NCBI RefSeq assembly: GCF_018614615.1
Contig: NZ_JAGGOK010000080.1
Location: forward strand, 1-53,488
DNA: 53,488 bases
DNA from: Streptomyces sp. ISL-100
GTDB lineage: Bacteria > Actinomycetota > Actinomycetes > Streptomycetales > Streptomycetaceae
Reading direction: 5' to 3'
Shown here: positions 24,615-33,978 of the stretch, in pieces
Position numbering within the stretch: the stretch's first letter is position 1
Layout: each line of letters begins with the position of its first letter
The notes under the pieces: model-generated
What the model was told of the DNA's origin: nothing
Seen by the model: the letters and a program-made list of their open reading frames with translations, nothing else
Databases searched by the model: none
Translations under genes and position numbers: made by a program

Positions 24615-26306
24615 ATGTCAGTCACTTCGAGCAGCCCGCTCGCCCTCCCCCGTCAGGTCGCCGACGCGTACGTCGACGCACTCATCGCCCTCGACCCGAT
24701 CACCGGCACGTACCTGGGGGTGAGGGAGAGCTCCCGCAGCCTGCCGGACTTCTCACCACAGGGGCAGAAGGCACTCGCCGAGCTGGCCCGCACCACACTC
24801 GCCGAGCTGGACAAGGCGCAGGAGCTGCCGGGCGCGGACAGTGACGTCGAGCGGCGCTGCGGCCGGCTGCTCCGCGAGCGGCTGACCGCCGAACTCGCCG
24901 TACATGAGGCCGACGAGAGCCTGCGGGCCGTCAGCAACATTCACTCCCCCGCGCACAGCATCCGTGGCGTCTTCACCGTGACGCCGACCGAGACCGACGA
25001 GGACTGGGCGGCCGTCGCTGAGCGGCTGCGCGCAGTGCCGGACGCCCTTGAGGGCTACCGGGCGTCGCTCGCGCTCGGTCTGGAGCGGGGGCTGCTGGGC
25101 GGTCCGCGCGCCACTGAGACGTTCATCGGCCAGCTGACCGAGTGGGCGGGAGACGGGCGCGGCTGGTTCGAGGAGTTCGCGGCAGCGGGACCCGATTCGC
25201 TGCGCGCCGAGCTGAAGGGGGCGGCCCGCGGCGCCACCGGGGCGGTCGCCGCGCTGCGCGACTGGATGCGCAATGTATACGGTCCGGCCGTGAAGGGGGC
25301 GCCCGACACCGTGGGCCGCGAGCGGTACGCCCGCTGGTCGCGCTACTTCAACGGCACCGACCTCGATCTGGACGAGGCGTACGCGTACGGCTGGTCCGAA
25401 TACCGCCGCCTGCTCGGCGAGATGAAGACCGAGGCGGAGAAGATCCTGCCGGGCGCGGCCACGCCGTGGGAAGCGCTGTCCTGGCTCGACGAGCACGGTA
25501 CGCACATCGATGGCGTCGAGGAGACGCGGGTCTGGCTGCAGGGCCTGATGGACGAGGCTATCGAAGCGCTCGACGGTACACACTTCGAACTCGCCGAGCG
25601 GGTACGGAAGGTGGAGTCCCGCATCGCTCCCCCCGGCAGCGCGGCGGCGCCGTACTACACCACACCCTCCGAGGACTTCTCGCGCCCGGGCATCACGTGG
25701 CTGCCGACGATGGGCGAGACCAGCTTCCCGGTCTACGACCTGACGTCGACCTGGTACCACGAGGGCGTTCCCGGGCACCACTTGCAGCTCGCGCAGTGGG
25801 TGCATGTCGCGGACCAGCTGTCCCGCTACCAGGCGTCGGTCGGCATGGTCAGCGCCAACGCCGAGGGCTGGGCGCTCTACGCGGAGCGGCTGATGGACGA
25901 GCTGGGCTTCCTCGGCGACGCGGAGCGCAGGATCGGCTACCTGGACGCGCAGATGATGCGCTCGACGCGGATCATCGTGGACATCGGCATGCACCTGGAG
26001 CTGGAGATTCCGGCGGACTCCCCCTTCCACCCGGGCGAGCGCTGGACTCCGGAACTCGCGCACGAGTTCTTCGGGATGCACAGCGGCCGTCCCGCGGACT
26101 TCGTGGAGAGTGAGCTGACCCGCTATCTGTCCATGCCCGGCCAGGCGATCGGCTACAAGCTGGGCGAGCGGGCGTGGCTGCTGGGCCGGGAGAACGCCCG
26201 TAAGGCGCACGGCGACGCCTTCGACGCGAAGGCGTGGCACATGGCGGCGCTGTCGCAGGGCTCGCTGGGCCTCGACGACCTGGTGGAAGAGCTGTCGAAG
26301 CTCTGA
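24615..26306 (+). CDS. DUF885 family protein, putative metallopeptidase
   Basis: 563 aa, soluble, no signal peptide. The C-terminal half has the DUF885 metal motif TWYHEGVPGHHLQLAQWV, with a downstream acidic helix (NAEGWALYAERLMDELG) supplying the further ligand as in HEXXH-type gluzincins. The N-terminal part is helical. Start at ATG 24615 follows a GAGG. Members are annotated as peptidases or carboxypeptidase-like, and few are characterised. It ends 98 nt before the first ATP-grasp gene on the same strand. A role in peptide turnover with those ligases is possible but only positional. Confidence 0.88.
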   Translation: MSVTSSSPLALPRQVADAYVDALIALDPITGTYLGVRESSRSLPDFSPQGQKALAELARTTLAELDKAQELPGADSDVERRCGRLLRERLTAELAVHEADESLRAVSNIHSPAHSIRGVFTVTPTETDEDWAAVAERLRAVPDALEGYRASLALGLERGLLGGPRATETFIGQLTEWAGDGRGWFEEFAAAGPDSLRAELKGAARGATGAVAALRDWMRNVYGPAVKGAPDTVGRERYARWSRYFNGTDLDLDEAYAYGWSEYRRLLGEMKTEAEKILPGAATPWEALSWLDEHGTHIDGVEETRVWLQGLMDEAIEALDGTHFELAERVRKVESRIAPPGSAAAPYYTTPSEDFSRPGITWLPTMGETSFPVYDLTSTWYHEGVPGHHLQLAQWVHVADQLSRYQASVGMVSANAEGWALYAERLMDELGFLGDAERRIGYLDAQMMRSTRIIVDIGMHLELEIPADSPFHPGERWTPELAHEFFGMHSGRPADFVESELTRYLSMPGQAIGYKLGERAWLLGRENARKAHGDAFDAKAWHMAALSQGSLGLDDLVEELSKL

Positions 26307-26404
26307 CCACTGCTTGCGCGGGGGTACGTAGGCGGCCGGGCTCCAGCCGGTTTCATCAGCCCGGCCGCCGTCACGCGAATCCGCACCGACAGGGAGTTTC
26401 TTTC

Positions 26405-27289
26405 ATGAGCACCGGCTATCTCTTCTGCTGCGACCCGCTCGGTGCGAGACGCCCCGACCCGGTCTTCGCCGAAGAGGTCGCGGTCGCGCGGCGCGCCGGC
26501 GGGGAAGCCGCGCTCCTGGACCACGACGCTCTGCTCGCCGGGGACACGGAGGCGGCGCTCGCGCGGGTGGCGCGTGGATCCGGTCCGTACTGGTACCGGG
26601 GTTGGATGATCCCCGTGTCCCGGTACGAGGAGCTGGCACGCGGCCTGTGGGCGCGCGACTGCGAACTGCTCACTCCCGCCTCCGACTTCGGCCGCGCGCA
26701 TGAGCTCCCCGGCTGGTACGACGTCTTCGCGGAGCTCACGCCGCGCAGCGTCTGGCGCGCGATTCCGTACGGAGAGCCACCCTCCGCACCGGAACTCGCG
26801 GCGCTCACTGCCCCTCTCGGCCCCGGCCCCGCGGTCGTCAAGGACTTCGTCAAGTCGCGCAAGCACGAGTGGGACGAGGCGTGCTTCGTCCCCGCGCTGG
26901 CCGACGCGCAGAAGGTTTCGGTGGTCGTACGCCGCTTCTTCGAGCTTCAGGGAGACTCGCTCGCGGGAGGCCTCGTGGTGCGGGAGTACGAGCCGTTCGT
27001 GCCGGGCGGCGAGGCGCGCGTCTGGTGGGTCGACGGCGAGCCCGTACTCACGACGGCGCATCCGGACTCCCCCGCCGAGCTTCCCGCGCCGGACGTCACC
27101 GCTGTACGCCCCGCCGTGCGGGCACTCGGCTGCCGCTGGGTGACGACTGATCTGGCGCTGCGCGAGGACGGGGTGTGGCGGGTGGTGGAGGTCGGCGACG
27201 GCCAGGTCAGCGGCCTGCCCGCGGGGGCAGACCCGTACGCGCTGTACGACGCCCTCACCCGCGCCGGAAGCCATCTTCCGAGTCGATGA
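26405..27289 (+). CDS. ATP-grasp domain protein, first of a tandem pair
   Basis: 294 aa. The ATP-grasp-like segments are VVKDFVKSRKHEWDEACFVP (nucleotide-binding Lys), LVVREYEPFVPGGEARVWWV and the C-terminal metal-binding WRVVEVGDGQVSGLP. ATG 26405 has GGGAG upstream. The N-terminal domain (YLFCCDPLGARRPDPVFAEE) is not one I can name. ATP-grasp enzymes join a carboxylate to an amine or thiol through an acyl-phosphate. Substrates are unknown. A second, differently built ATP-grasp gene follows 66 nt downstream, so the pair may act in one pathway. Confidence 0.82.
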   Translation: MSTGYLFCCDPLGARRPDPVFAEEVAVARRAGGEAALLDHDALLAGDTEAALARVARGSGPYWYRGWMIPVSRYEELARGLWARDCELLTPASDFGRAHELPGWYDVFAELTPRSVWRAIPYGEPPSAPELAALTAPLGPGPAVVKDFVKSRKHEWDEACFVPALADAQKVSVVVRRFFELQGDSLAGGLVVREYEPFVPGGEARVWWVDGEPVLTTAHPDSPAELPAPDVTAVRPAVRALGCRWVTTDLALREDGVWRVVEVGDGQVSGLPAGADPYALYDALTRAGSHLPSR

Positions 27290-27355
27290 CCTGGCCGGGG
27301 GTCCCACCCACCAACGCGCGGAGGGGGCGAAAACCACTACCCCCACCTCCACCAC

Positions 27356-28171
27356 ATGCGGCAGCCTTACCCCATGCCCACTCCCCTACGCACCCTCGCC
27401 CTGTCCCCGCGCGTCACCGCGACCGGTGACGCGCTCGCCGCCGCCGCCCGCCGGCGCGGCCTGGGGTGCGAGACGCTGCGCGAGTGGCGGGCACCGGAGC
27501 GGCCGCACGGCATCACGTCGCTGTACGCCGGGCCACTCTTCGCCGACGCCGTCTCCGGCGGTCTCGGGCTCGGTCTGCTGGAGCCGGCGACGGACTGGCT
27601 CGCGAAGCTGCCGTACGAACTCACCCGCCGGCACATCGAGTTCACCACGGTCGCCCGGGCCCGCGCGCTACGCCGTCCCGCCTTCGTCAAGCCGCCGAAC
27701 GACAAGAGTTTCCCGGCGCGCGTCTACGCGGACGGCAGCGGGCTGCCGGGCCCCGACGCGGTGGACGACGACACTCCGGTGCTGGTCAGCGACATCGTCG
27801 CGTTCAGCGCCGAGTACCGGCTGTTCGTACTGGACGGCGAGGTCGTGACCGGCAGCCGCTACGCGGTGCGGGGCGGCCTCGACGTCGTACCACTGGAGGA
27901 GGACACGCTCCACGCGCAGGTGCTGGACTTCGCGTCGCTGCTCCGCACGCCCGGCGTTCCGCCGCTGCCGAGTGCGGTCGTCGTGGACGTCGGTACGGTC
28001 GACGGGCGGTGGGCCGTCGTGGAGGCCAACGCCGCCTGGGCGAGCGGGCATTACGCGTGCGACAGCGACGCCGCTCTCGACGTGGTGCTGCGGGCGGCGC
28101 GTCCGGCGGCCGAGACGGGGCCACGGGACGCGCGGTTCCTGCGCCCCGTGCATCACCACGTCGTACGGTGA
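27356..28171 (+). CDS. ATP-grasp (DUF4343-like) protein, second of a tandem pair
   Basis: 271 aa (or 265 from ATG 27374; neither start has a clear ribosome-binding site). FVKPPNDKSFPARVYADGSG contains the nucleotide-binding Lys, and VLVSDIVAFSAEYRLFVLDG and the metal-binding WAVVEANAAWASGHYACDSD follow the ATP-grasp order. It differs from its upstream neighbour outside these motifs, so this is not a recent duplication. Substrate unknown. It converges with the rhodanese gene 16 nt beyond its stop. Confidence 0.82.
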   Translation: MRQPYPMPTPLRTLALSPRVTATGDALAAAARRRGLGCETLREWRAPERPHGITSLYAGPLFADAVSGGLGLGLLEPATDWLAKLPYELTRRHIEFTTVARARALRRPAFVKPPNDKSFPARVYADGSGLPGPDAVDDDTPVLVSDIVAFSAEYRLFVLDGEVVTGSRYAVRGGLDVVPLEEDTLHAQVLDFASLLRTPGVPPLPSAVVVDVGTVDGRWAVVEANAAWASGHYACDSDAALDVVLRAARPAAETGPRDARFLRPVHHHVVR

Positions 28172-28187
28172 AGCGGCCGGCCGGCCG

Positions 28188-28694
28188 TCAGCAGCCGCAG
28201 TTGTCCGAGCCGACGGGCGCGGTGAGCGGGTCGGCGTCGCGGCGCTCGCGGCCCTCCCAGGTCTCGACCTCGAAGCCCTCGCGGATCCAGTACTCGATGC
28301 CGCCGAGCATCTCCTTGACCTGGTAACCGAGTTCGGCCAGGGCGAGCGCGGCGCGGGTGCCGCCGTTGCAGCCGGGGCCCCAGCAGTACGTGACGACCGG
28401 CACGGCCTTGTCCAGGAGCCGCTCCGCCTGCGTCGGGATCAGCGCCGTCGGGAGGTGCACGGCGCCGGGGACGTGCCCCTGGTCCCAGGACTCGGTGGAG
28501 CGCGAGTCGATCACGACGAAGCCGGGGTCTTCGCCCGATGCGAGGACCGAGGCGACGTCGGACACGTCGGCGTGGAAGGCGAGGCTGGCACCGAAGTACG
28601 CGGCGGCCGCGGCGGGGGCGGCCGGCGGGACGCGGAGAACGGCGTTCGCGCTGGTGGCAGGGGTCTGGGCGGTGGTGGCCTGTGTCGTCGTCAT
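28188..28694 (-). CDS. Rhodanese-like sulfurtransferase
   Basis: 168 aa, one rhodanese domain. The active-site loop is VVTYCWGPGCNGGTRAA with the catalytic Cys, preceded by FVVIDSRSTESWDQGHVPGA. The N-terminal 35 residues are Ala/Thr-rich and probably disordered. The C-terminus ends in DNCGC, a second Cys pair. The start at ATG 28694 is chosen because it gives a family-like N-terminus. Divergent from the Lrp/AsnC gene at 28789, with a 94-nt gap, so the two are likely a regulator-target pair. It transfers sulfane sulfur, perhaps to a thiol acceptor. Confidence 0.9.
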   Translation of the reverse strand: MTTTQATTAQTPATSANAVLRVPPAAPAAAAAYFGASLAFHADVSDVASVLASGEDPGFVVIDSRSTESWDQGHVPGAVHLPTALIPTQAERLLDKAVPVVTYCWGPGCNGGTRAALALAELGYQVKEMLGGIEYWIREGFEVETWEGRERRDADPLTAPVGSDNCGC

Positions 28695-28788
28695 GGCTAA
28701 AAATCTACGACGAGTGATCACTGCGCTGAAGTGAGATTCCCCGGCTCTTCTCTTGATCTGCCGGTGGATTCCCTGTTGTCTCGGGGAC

Positions 28789-29235
28789 ATGACCGGATAT
28801 TCACCGGACGCCACCGACTGGCGCATCCTGGAAGCCCTGCAACGCGAAGGCCGGGCGACGTTCGCCGAGCTGGCGCGCACCGTGTCCATGTCCCCGAGCG
28901 CCGTGACGGAGCGCGTGCGGCGGCTCGAAGAGGCCGGGGTGATCTCGGGCTACACGGCCGTCGTCGAGCAGGAGCAGCTGGGGATGCCCATTCTGGCGTT
29001 CGTACGGCTGCGCTATCCGCACGGCAACTACAAGCCGTTCCACGACCTGCTCGAAGTGACGACCGAGGTGCTCGAAGCCCATCACGTCACGGGCGACGAC
29101 TGCTTCGTCATGAAGGTCGCCGCCCGTTCGATGAAGCACCTGGAGGAGGTCTCGGGCCGGTTCGGCACGCTCGGCTCGGTCACCACCAGCGTCGTGTACT
29201 CCTCGCCGCTGCCGAGACGCGCGCTCAGCCGCTGA
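28789..29235 (+). CDS. Lrp/AsnC-family regulator, rhodanese partner
   Basis: 148 aa. Helix-turn-helix ATDWRILEALQREGRATFAE, then LARTVSMSPSAVTERVRRL. Ligand domain HHVTGDDCFVMKVAARSMKH. ATG 28789 is supported by the MTGYSPDATDW start usual in this group. Its 3' end overlaps the sbcC stop by 11 nt on the opposite strand. It is the second AsnC regulator within 5 kb that is divergent from a sulfur-metabolism gene. Confidence 0.92.
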   Translation: MTGYSPDATDWRILEALQREGRATFAELARTVSMSPSAVTERVRRLEEAGVISGYTAVVEQEQLGMPILAFVRLRYPHGNYKPFHDLLEVTTEVLEAHHVTGDDCFVMKVAARSMKHLEEVSGRFGTLGSVTTSVVYSSPLPRRALSR

Positions 29236-32200
29236 TTCCGGCCGTACGGTGGCGCACCACCGACCCGTGCCGGTCCTTGACGACCTCCAGCTGGGTGGTG
29301 ACGCGGCGCCGCAGGTCCGCGACGTGGCTGACGATGCCGACGCTGCGGTCCCGTTCGCGCAGGGAGTCCAATACGTCGAGGACCTCGTCCAGGGTCTGGT
29401 CGTCGAGGCTGCCGAAGCCCTCGTCGATGAAGAGCGTGTCGAGCCGTACGCCGCCGGCCTCGTCGGTGACCACGTCGGCGAGGCCGAGCGCGAGGGCGAG
29501 CGAGGCGAAGAACGTCTCACCGCCGGAGAGTGTCGCCGTATCGCGCTCGATGCCCGTCCAGGCGTCGACGACGTGCAGGCCGAGTCCCGAACGGCCGCGG
29601 CCGCCGGCCCGGGCGTCGGAGTGGACGAGGGTGTAGCGGCCGGACGACATGAGCTGGAGGCGGGCGGTGGCGGCTGCCGCGACCTGCTCCAGGCGGGCTG
29701 CGAGTACGTACGACTCCAGCCGCATCTTGCGTTCGTTGTCGGCGGAGGTGCCGGCGGTGAGGGAGGCGAGGCGTGCCACCCGCTCGTACTCCTCGCGCAG
29801 GGGGCCGAGGCGTCGCGTCTCCTCGGCGGCCTGCTGCGACAGTGCGGTGAGCGCGGTGCGGCACTCGCGGGCGGCGTCGAGTGCGGACGCGGCTTCGAGC
29901 AGCCCGCGCTCGGCGGCGTCGAACTCCGCCTGGGCCTGCCGCGGTGCGGCCTGGGGCCGGTCGGCGGCCGCGGCGGCCTCGGGTTCCGCCAACCGGTCGG
30001 CGACGGCGGCCTGTTCGCGCTGCCAGTCGTCGATCCGGTGCTGGAGGTCGCGCTGCTCCGCGTCCCCGAGCAGTGCCTGGGCGGCGGCGACCGGCGTGTC
30101 GAACCCGGCCTTGAACGCGGCGTCGGCGAGCCGGTCGTCGGCCTCCTTGAGGCGCTGGGCGGTGGCTTCCCCCGCCCGTACGGCTTCCGCGGCCTCACCG
30201 AGCACCCGGACGCGGCGCTCCAGCAGGGCGGCATGCGCGGCGACGGTGCGTTCTTCGCCACGGCCGAGGGCCACTTCGGCTTCGCGGTCGGCCAGTTCGC
30301 GGTCGAGCGTTTCGCGCTGCGATGTACGGGCGGCCGCCCGGAGCTCGGCCTGCTGCTGCGCTTCGACGCGTCGCGCGTACTCGCGCTCGGCACGGTCCAG
30401 CGCCTCGCGGGCGGCGTGCAGGCCGGCGGCGGTGGCGTGCGCCTCGGCGTGCCGGCGCCGCAATTCCTCGACCAGGTCGGAGAGTTCAGCGACGCTCACG
30501 TCACCAGGGCGGCCCTTCGCGCCGGTCGTGGCCCGGTCGGAGGCCGGAGAACCGCTGCCGGACTCGCCCGGAGGGGGCGGCTCAGCCGCCGATCGCGCGT
30601 ACTGGGCCGGGATCCCGGCGCCGGCCTCCCCATGACCACCGGCTCCGCCGGCGCGCGCTTGCCCGTCGGCAGGAGGTCCGGAGGCGGCAGTCCGTTGCGG
30701 GAGCACGCTGTCGGCGGTCGGCTCGCCGTTGCGCCCATCGGTTCCGTCCGCGGGCCCGTGTGCGTGCGCCTCGGGGAAAACCGCACCGGCGTCACCTCCG
30801 GCCGCGCAACTGGTGGCCCGGCCGGGGCGGGTTGCGGCGGTAACACCGGTCCGCTCGCGCTCGGCCCGCGACGCGTCTGAGGTCGCCGCTTCCACCAGGT
30901 CGCCGCCCACGGCGGATCCGCCCGCCTCGGCGCGGGCCGCCGCGTGGTCCTCCCGTACCGCTGCCAGCGCGCGCTCCGCCGTGCCGCGCGCCGCCTCGGC
31001 GTTCGTGTAGGCCTCGTACGCCGCTTCTTCCGCCGTACGGTCCACCTGGTCCGCCGCCGCCCGCGCGGGCTTCGGGTGCTCCTGCGAGCCGCAGACCGCG
31101 CACTCTTCACCGTCGCGCAGGCCCGCCGCCAGCTCCGCCGCGATGCCCCGCAGCCGGCGTTCCTTCAGGTCCAGCCACGTCTCGTGCGCCGCCACCGCGC
31201 TGTCACGAGCCGCCCGCAGCAGGTCCTCGGCGGCCGTCACCCGCTCGGCGAGTACGTCGCGCCGGCGCGCGGCGTCGAGTCTGCGGCGGGCCGGTTCGAG
31301 CCGGCCCGCCAGGTGCTCCGCGCGGGTCACCGCGTCCTGCGCCGCTTCGATGCGTTCCTGGCAGCGCCTGCGCGTCGCGTCCCAGCCGGCCAGCCAGTCG
31401 GCGGCGTCCCGCAGCAGCTCGTCGTCGGCGCGGGCCTGGCGTTCCAGCGCCGCCCGCTCGCGGCCGATCTCCTCGCTGCGGCGCTCCGCCCTGCGCGCGG
31501 CTTCGAGGGCGCCGAGGTCCTGTCGGAGCCTGCGTTCCAGCGCGGCGAGTTGCCCGGCCCCGGTTTCGGCGAGGTCCGGGGGCAGTTCGGCCCGCGACCG
31601 CTCCCGGGCCACGACGGCCGCGCGGTGCTCCCGCTCGGCGTCGTCGCGCACCGACAGGGCGGGGGCTACGCGGTCGGCCCGGCGCGCGCGGTCGTGCCGC
31701 TCGCGCAGCCGCTCGTACTCGGGACGCCTCGCTTCGAGTACGTCGGCGCGTCGGCGGGCGTCCTCGTAACGCTGCTGGAGAGCGGCCAGTTCACGCTCGG
31801 CCTCCAGCCGGCGCCGGGCCTCGGCCTGCCGGCTCCCGGCAGCGGCTACGGCCGACTCCGCGATGTCGAGCCGCTCCTGCGCACCGCTGCGCGCGATCGC
31901 GGCCCATTCCCGTACGCCCTCGGCAAGCCCGGGCTCACCGGGCTGCGCGTCCGGCAGTGGCCAGGCTCGCGCGTCCGCGCTGTCGCCCGCCGCCTGCGCC
32001 ATCCGCTGCGCGACGGCGAGCAGCCGCTCGTCCCCCGCCCGTACCTGTTGCTCCGCCGCCCGGCGCAGTTCGGCGAGACGGTCCTCGACCGCGGCGAAGC
32101 GGCGGGTGTCGAAGAGCCGGCCGAGTAGCTTGCCGCGGGCCTCCGCGTCGGCGCGCAGGAAGCGCGCGAAGTCGCCTTGGGGCAGCAGCACCACCTGGCA

Positions 32201-32656
32201 GAACTGCTCCCGGCTCATGCCGACGAGCTGCGTGATCTCCTCGCCGATCTCCTGGTGGGACCGGCTGAGCGCCTTCCAACCGGCGTCGGGTGTGTGCTCG
32301 CGCAGCCGGCTCTGCGCCTTCTCCGTGGTGAAGCCGGTGCCCTTCTTCTTGGGGCGCGGCTGTGCGGGCCGCCGGGTGATCTCAAGCCGCCGCCCGCCCA
32401 CCGTCAGTTCGAGGCGTACCTCGGTCGGCAGGTCGTGCGGAGCGTGGTCGCTGCGCAGCGAGGCTCCGGGGCTCTGCCGCGCGCCGGGCACGGCGCCGTA
32501 CAGCGCGTAACAGACGGCGTCCAGGACCGAGGTCTTGCCCGCGCCTGTCGGCCCGTGCAGCAGGAAGATCCCGGCGGCGCTGAGCGCGTCGAAGTCGACT
32601 TCCTGGGTGGCTCCGAAGGGCCCGAAGGCCGTGATGTGCAGCGAGTGCAGTCTCAC
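29225..32656 (-). CDS. sbcC: SbcC, ATPase subunit of the SbcCD nuclease
   Basis: 1143 aa, an SMC-like protein that opens and processes DNA ends and hairpins with SbcD. N-terminal Walker A HGPTGAGKTSVLDAVCYALY at residues ~34-53. Long coiled coils run from ~180 to ~500. The zinc hook CAVCGSQEHP is at 519-528, followed by the returning coil, signature LSGGETFFASLALALGLAD and Walker B LDTLFIDEGFGSLD. A Gly/Ala/Pro-rich stretch at about residues 578-720 interrupts the coil just after the hook and makes the protein longer than usual. The start overlaps the sbcD stop as ATGA. Confidence 0.95.
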   Translation of the reverse strand: MRLHSLHITAFGPFGATQEVDFDALSAAGIFLLHGPTGAGKTSVLDAVCYALYGAVPGARQSPGASLRSDHAPHDLPTEVRLELTVGGRRLEITRRPAQPRPKKKGTGFTTEKAQSRLREHTPDAGWKALSRSHQEIGEEITQLVGMSREQFCQVVLLPQGDFARFLRADAEARGKLLGRLFDTRRFAAVEDRLAELRRAAEQQVRAGDERLLAVAQRMAQAAGDSADARAWPLPDAQPGEPGLAEGVREWAAIARSGAQERLDIAESAVAAAGSRQAEARRRLEAERELAALQQRYEDARRRADVLEARRPEYERLRERHDRARRADRVAPALSVRDDAEREHRAAVVARERSRAELPPDLAETGAGQLAALERRLRQDLGALEAARRAERRSEEIGRERAALERQARADDELLRDAADWLAGWDATRRRCQERIEAAQDAVTRAEHLAGRLEPARRRLDAARRRDVLAERVTAAEDLLRAARDSAVAAHETWLDLKERRLRGIAAELAAGLRDGEECAVCGSQEHPKPARAAADQVDRTAEEAAYEAYTNAEAARGTAERALAAVREDHAAARAEAGGSAVGGDLVEAATSDASRAERERTGVTAATRPGRATSCAAGGDAGAVFPEAHAHGPADGTDGRNGEPTADSVLPQRTAASGPPADGQARAGGAGGHGEAGAGIPAQYARSAAEPPPPGESGSGSPASDRATTGAKGRPGDVSVAELSDLVEELRRRHAEAHATAAGLHAAREALDRAEREYARRVEAQQQAELRAAARTSQRETLDRELADREAEVALGRGEERTVAAHAALLERRVRVLGEAAEAVRAGEATAQRLKEADDRLADAAFKAGFDTPVAAAQALLGDAEQRDLQHRIDDWQREQAAVADRLAEPEAAAAADRPQAAPRQAQAEFDAAERGLLEAASALDAARECRTALTALSQQAAEETRRLGPLREEYERVARLASLTAGTSADNERKMRLESYVLAARLEQVAAAATARLQLMSSGRYTLVHSDARAGGRGRSGLGLHVVDAWTGIERDTATLSGGETFFASLALALGLADVVTDEAGGVRLDTLFIDEGFGSLDDQTLDEVLDVLDSLRERDRSVGIVSHVADLRRRVTTQLEVVKDRHGSVVRHRTAGISG

Positions 32657-33822
32657 CGGGCGACCTCACGCCTGGTGTCGTCGACGCGTACGTCGTCGAA
32701 GGCTCCGAAGAGCACCGTGCGCTCCCGTTCATCGGGGCCGCTGCCGCCGCGCACATGGGCCACGAAGTCCTCCGCGATCTGCTGGTCGTCGCGCCCCTTG
32801 AGGCGCTGGGCGTACGACGCGAGGGGGTCCTCGGGGGCCCGCTCGGGATCGAAGACGAGGCTGATGGTGTGCGGGAAGCGCGCGCAGAGCAGTGCCATGG
32901 GTTCCGTGGGGCGTACGGGATCGGTGAGCGTCGCCTCGATCCAGGAATCCTCGTGGCGTTCCAGAGAGGGGTCCTCGACCAGTTCCTCCAGGCGCCCGCG
33001 GATCCGGGCGACTCGCCTCGGCACGGGGCAGTCGAGCCGCTCCTGTGCCTCGATCTCACCGGTGGGCCCGAGGTCGATCAGCCACATCGTCTTGCGGTGG
33101 TCCGCTTCCGAAAAGGAGTACGCGAGCGGGGAGCCCGAGTACCGCACCCGCGCGGTGATGGCCTGGGAGCCGTGGAGGTGGCCGAGGGCGACGTAGTCGA
33201 CGCCCTCGAAGACACCGGCGGGTACGGAGGCCACGCCGCCGATCGTGATGTCGCGCTCACTGTCGCTCGGTTCGCCGCCCGTGACGAAGGCGTGCGCGAG
33301 AACGACCGATCGGGTGCTCTCGGGACGCCCGGCGAGGTCTGCCCGTACGCGCTCCATCGCCGCTCCGATGACCGCTTCGTGCCCCACCTTGGCCACTTTG
33401 AATTCTTCGCGCACCAAGGCCGGCTCCAGATACGGCAGCCCGTAGAACGCCACGTCGCCGTGCGCGTCGCGAAGTACGACGGGTGTCGCACAACCGGCGG
33501 GGTCGGTACGCAGGTGGATCCCGGCCCGGTCGATGAGCCCGGCGCCGACGCCCAGCCTGCGGGCCGAGTCGTGGTTGCCGGAGATCATGACGGTCGGCAC
33601 GCCGGCGGCGGCGAGCTGGTGCAGGGCCCGGTCGAAGAGCTCGACGGCGGCCAGCGGTGGCACTGCCCTGTCGTACACGTCGCCGGCCACCAGGACGGCT
33701 TCCACGTCCCGCTCGCGGACCGTCGTCACCAGGTGGTCGAGGAACGTGGCCTGGGCGTCGAGCAGGTTGACGCGGTGGAACGACCGCCCCAGATGCCAGT
33801 CCGACGTGTGCAGAATCCTCAA
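32653..33822 (-). CDS. sbcD: SbcD, nuclease subunit of SbcCD
   Basis: 389 aa. Mre11-type phosphodiesterase with motifs in order: LHTSDWHLGRSFHRVNLLDA, VLVAGDVYDRAVPP, VMISGNHDSARRLG, VLAHAFVTGG and VALGHLHGSQ. The capping and SbcC-binding regions follow. The complex is a Mn-dependent exo/endonuclease that removes hairpins and palindromes. Its 4-nt overlap with sbcC secures balanced synthesis. The 150 nt upstream to the YigZ stop hold no gene. Confidence 0.95.
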   Translation of the reverse strand: MRILHTSDWHLGRSFHRVNLLDAQATFLDHLVTTVRERDVEAVLVAGDVYDRAVPPLAAVELFDRALHQLAAAGVPTVMISGNHDSARRLGVGAGLIDRAGIHLRTDPAGCATPVVLRDAHGDVAFYGLPYLEPALVREEFKVAKVGHEAVIGAAMERVRADLAGRPESTRSVVLAHAFVTGGEPSDSERDITIGGVASVPAGVFEGVDYVALGHLHGSQAITARVRYSGSPLAYSFSEADHRKTMWLIDLGPTGEIEAQERLDCPVPRRVARIRGRLEELVEDPSLERHEDSWIEATLTDPVRPTEPMALLCARFPHTISLVFDPERAPEDPLASYAQRLKGRDDQQIAEDFVAHVRGGSGPDERERTVLFGAFDDVRVDDTRREVAR

Positions 33823-33978
33823 GAGACGGCTCCGACCTGCATTTTTACTTCCTCCGCCCCCTGAGCCTGCACCGAATCAGCGCGGACCTGACTGTCAGCA
33901 CCGACCACGTTAGCGCCGCTCAGCACCTCGCCCACCACGGACCTCAGTTTTCGCCGCTGGGGTCACGCCGGGGGCCGC

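Noticed and set aside
24753..26240. Long antisense frame (495 codons) opposite the DUF885 gene
   Set aside because: It mirrors the codon bias of the real gene, has no recognisable domain, and is rich in His/Arg/Gln as expected for a shadow frame in high-G+C DNA.
28801..30393. 530-codon frame within sbcC on the same strand
   Set aside because: It is Pro/Ser/Arg-rich low-complexity sequence in the +1 frame of sbcC, and sbcC shows all its catalytic motifs.
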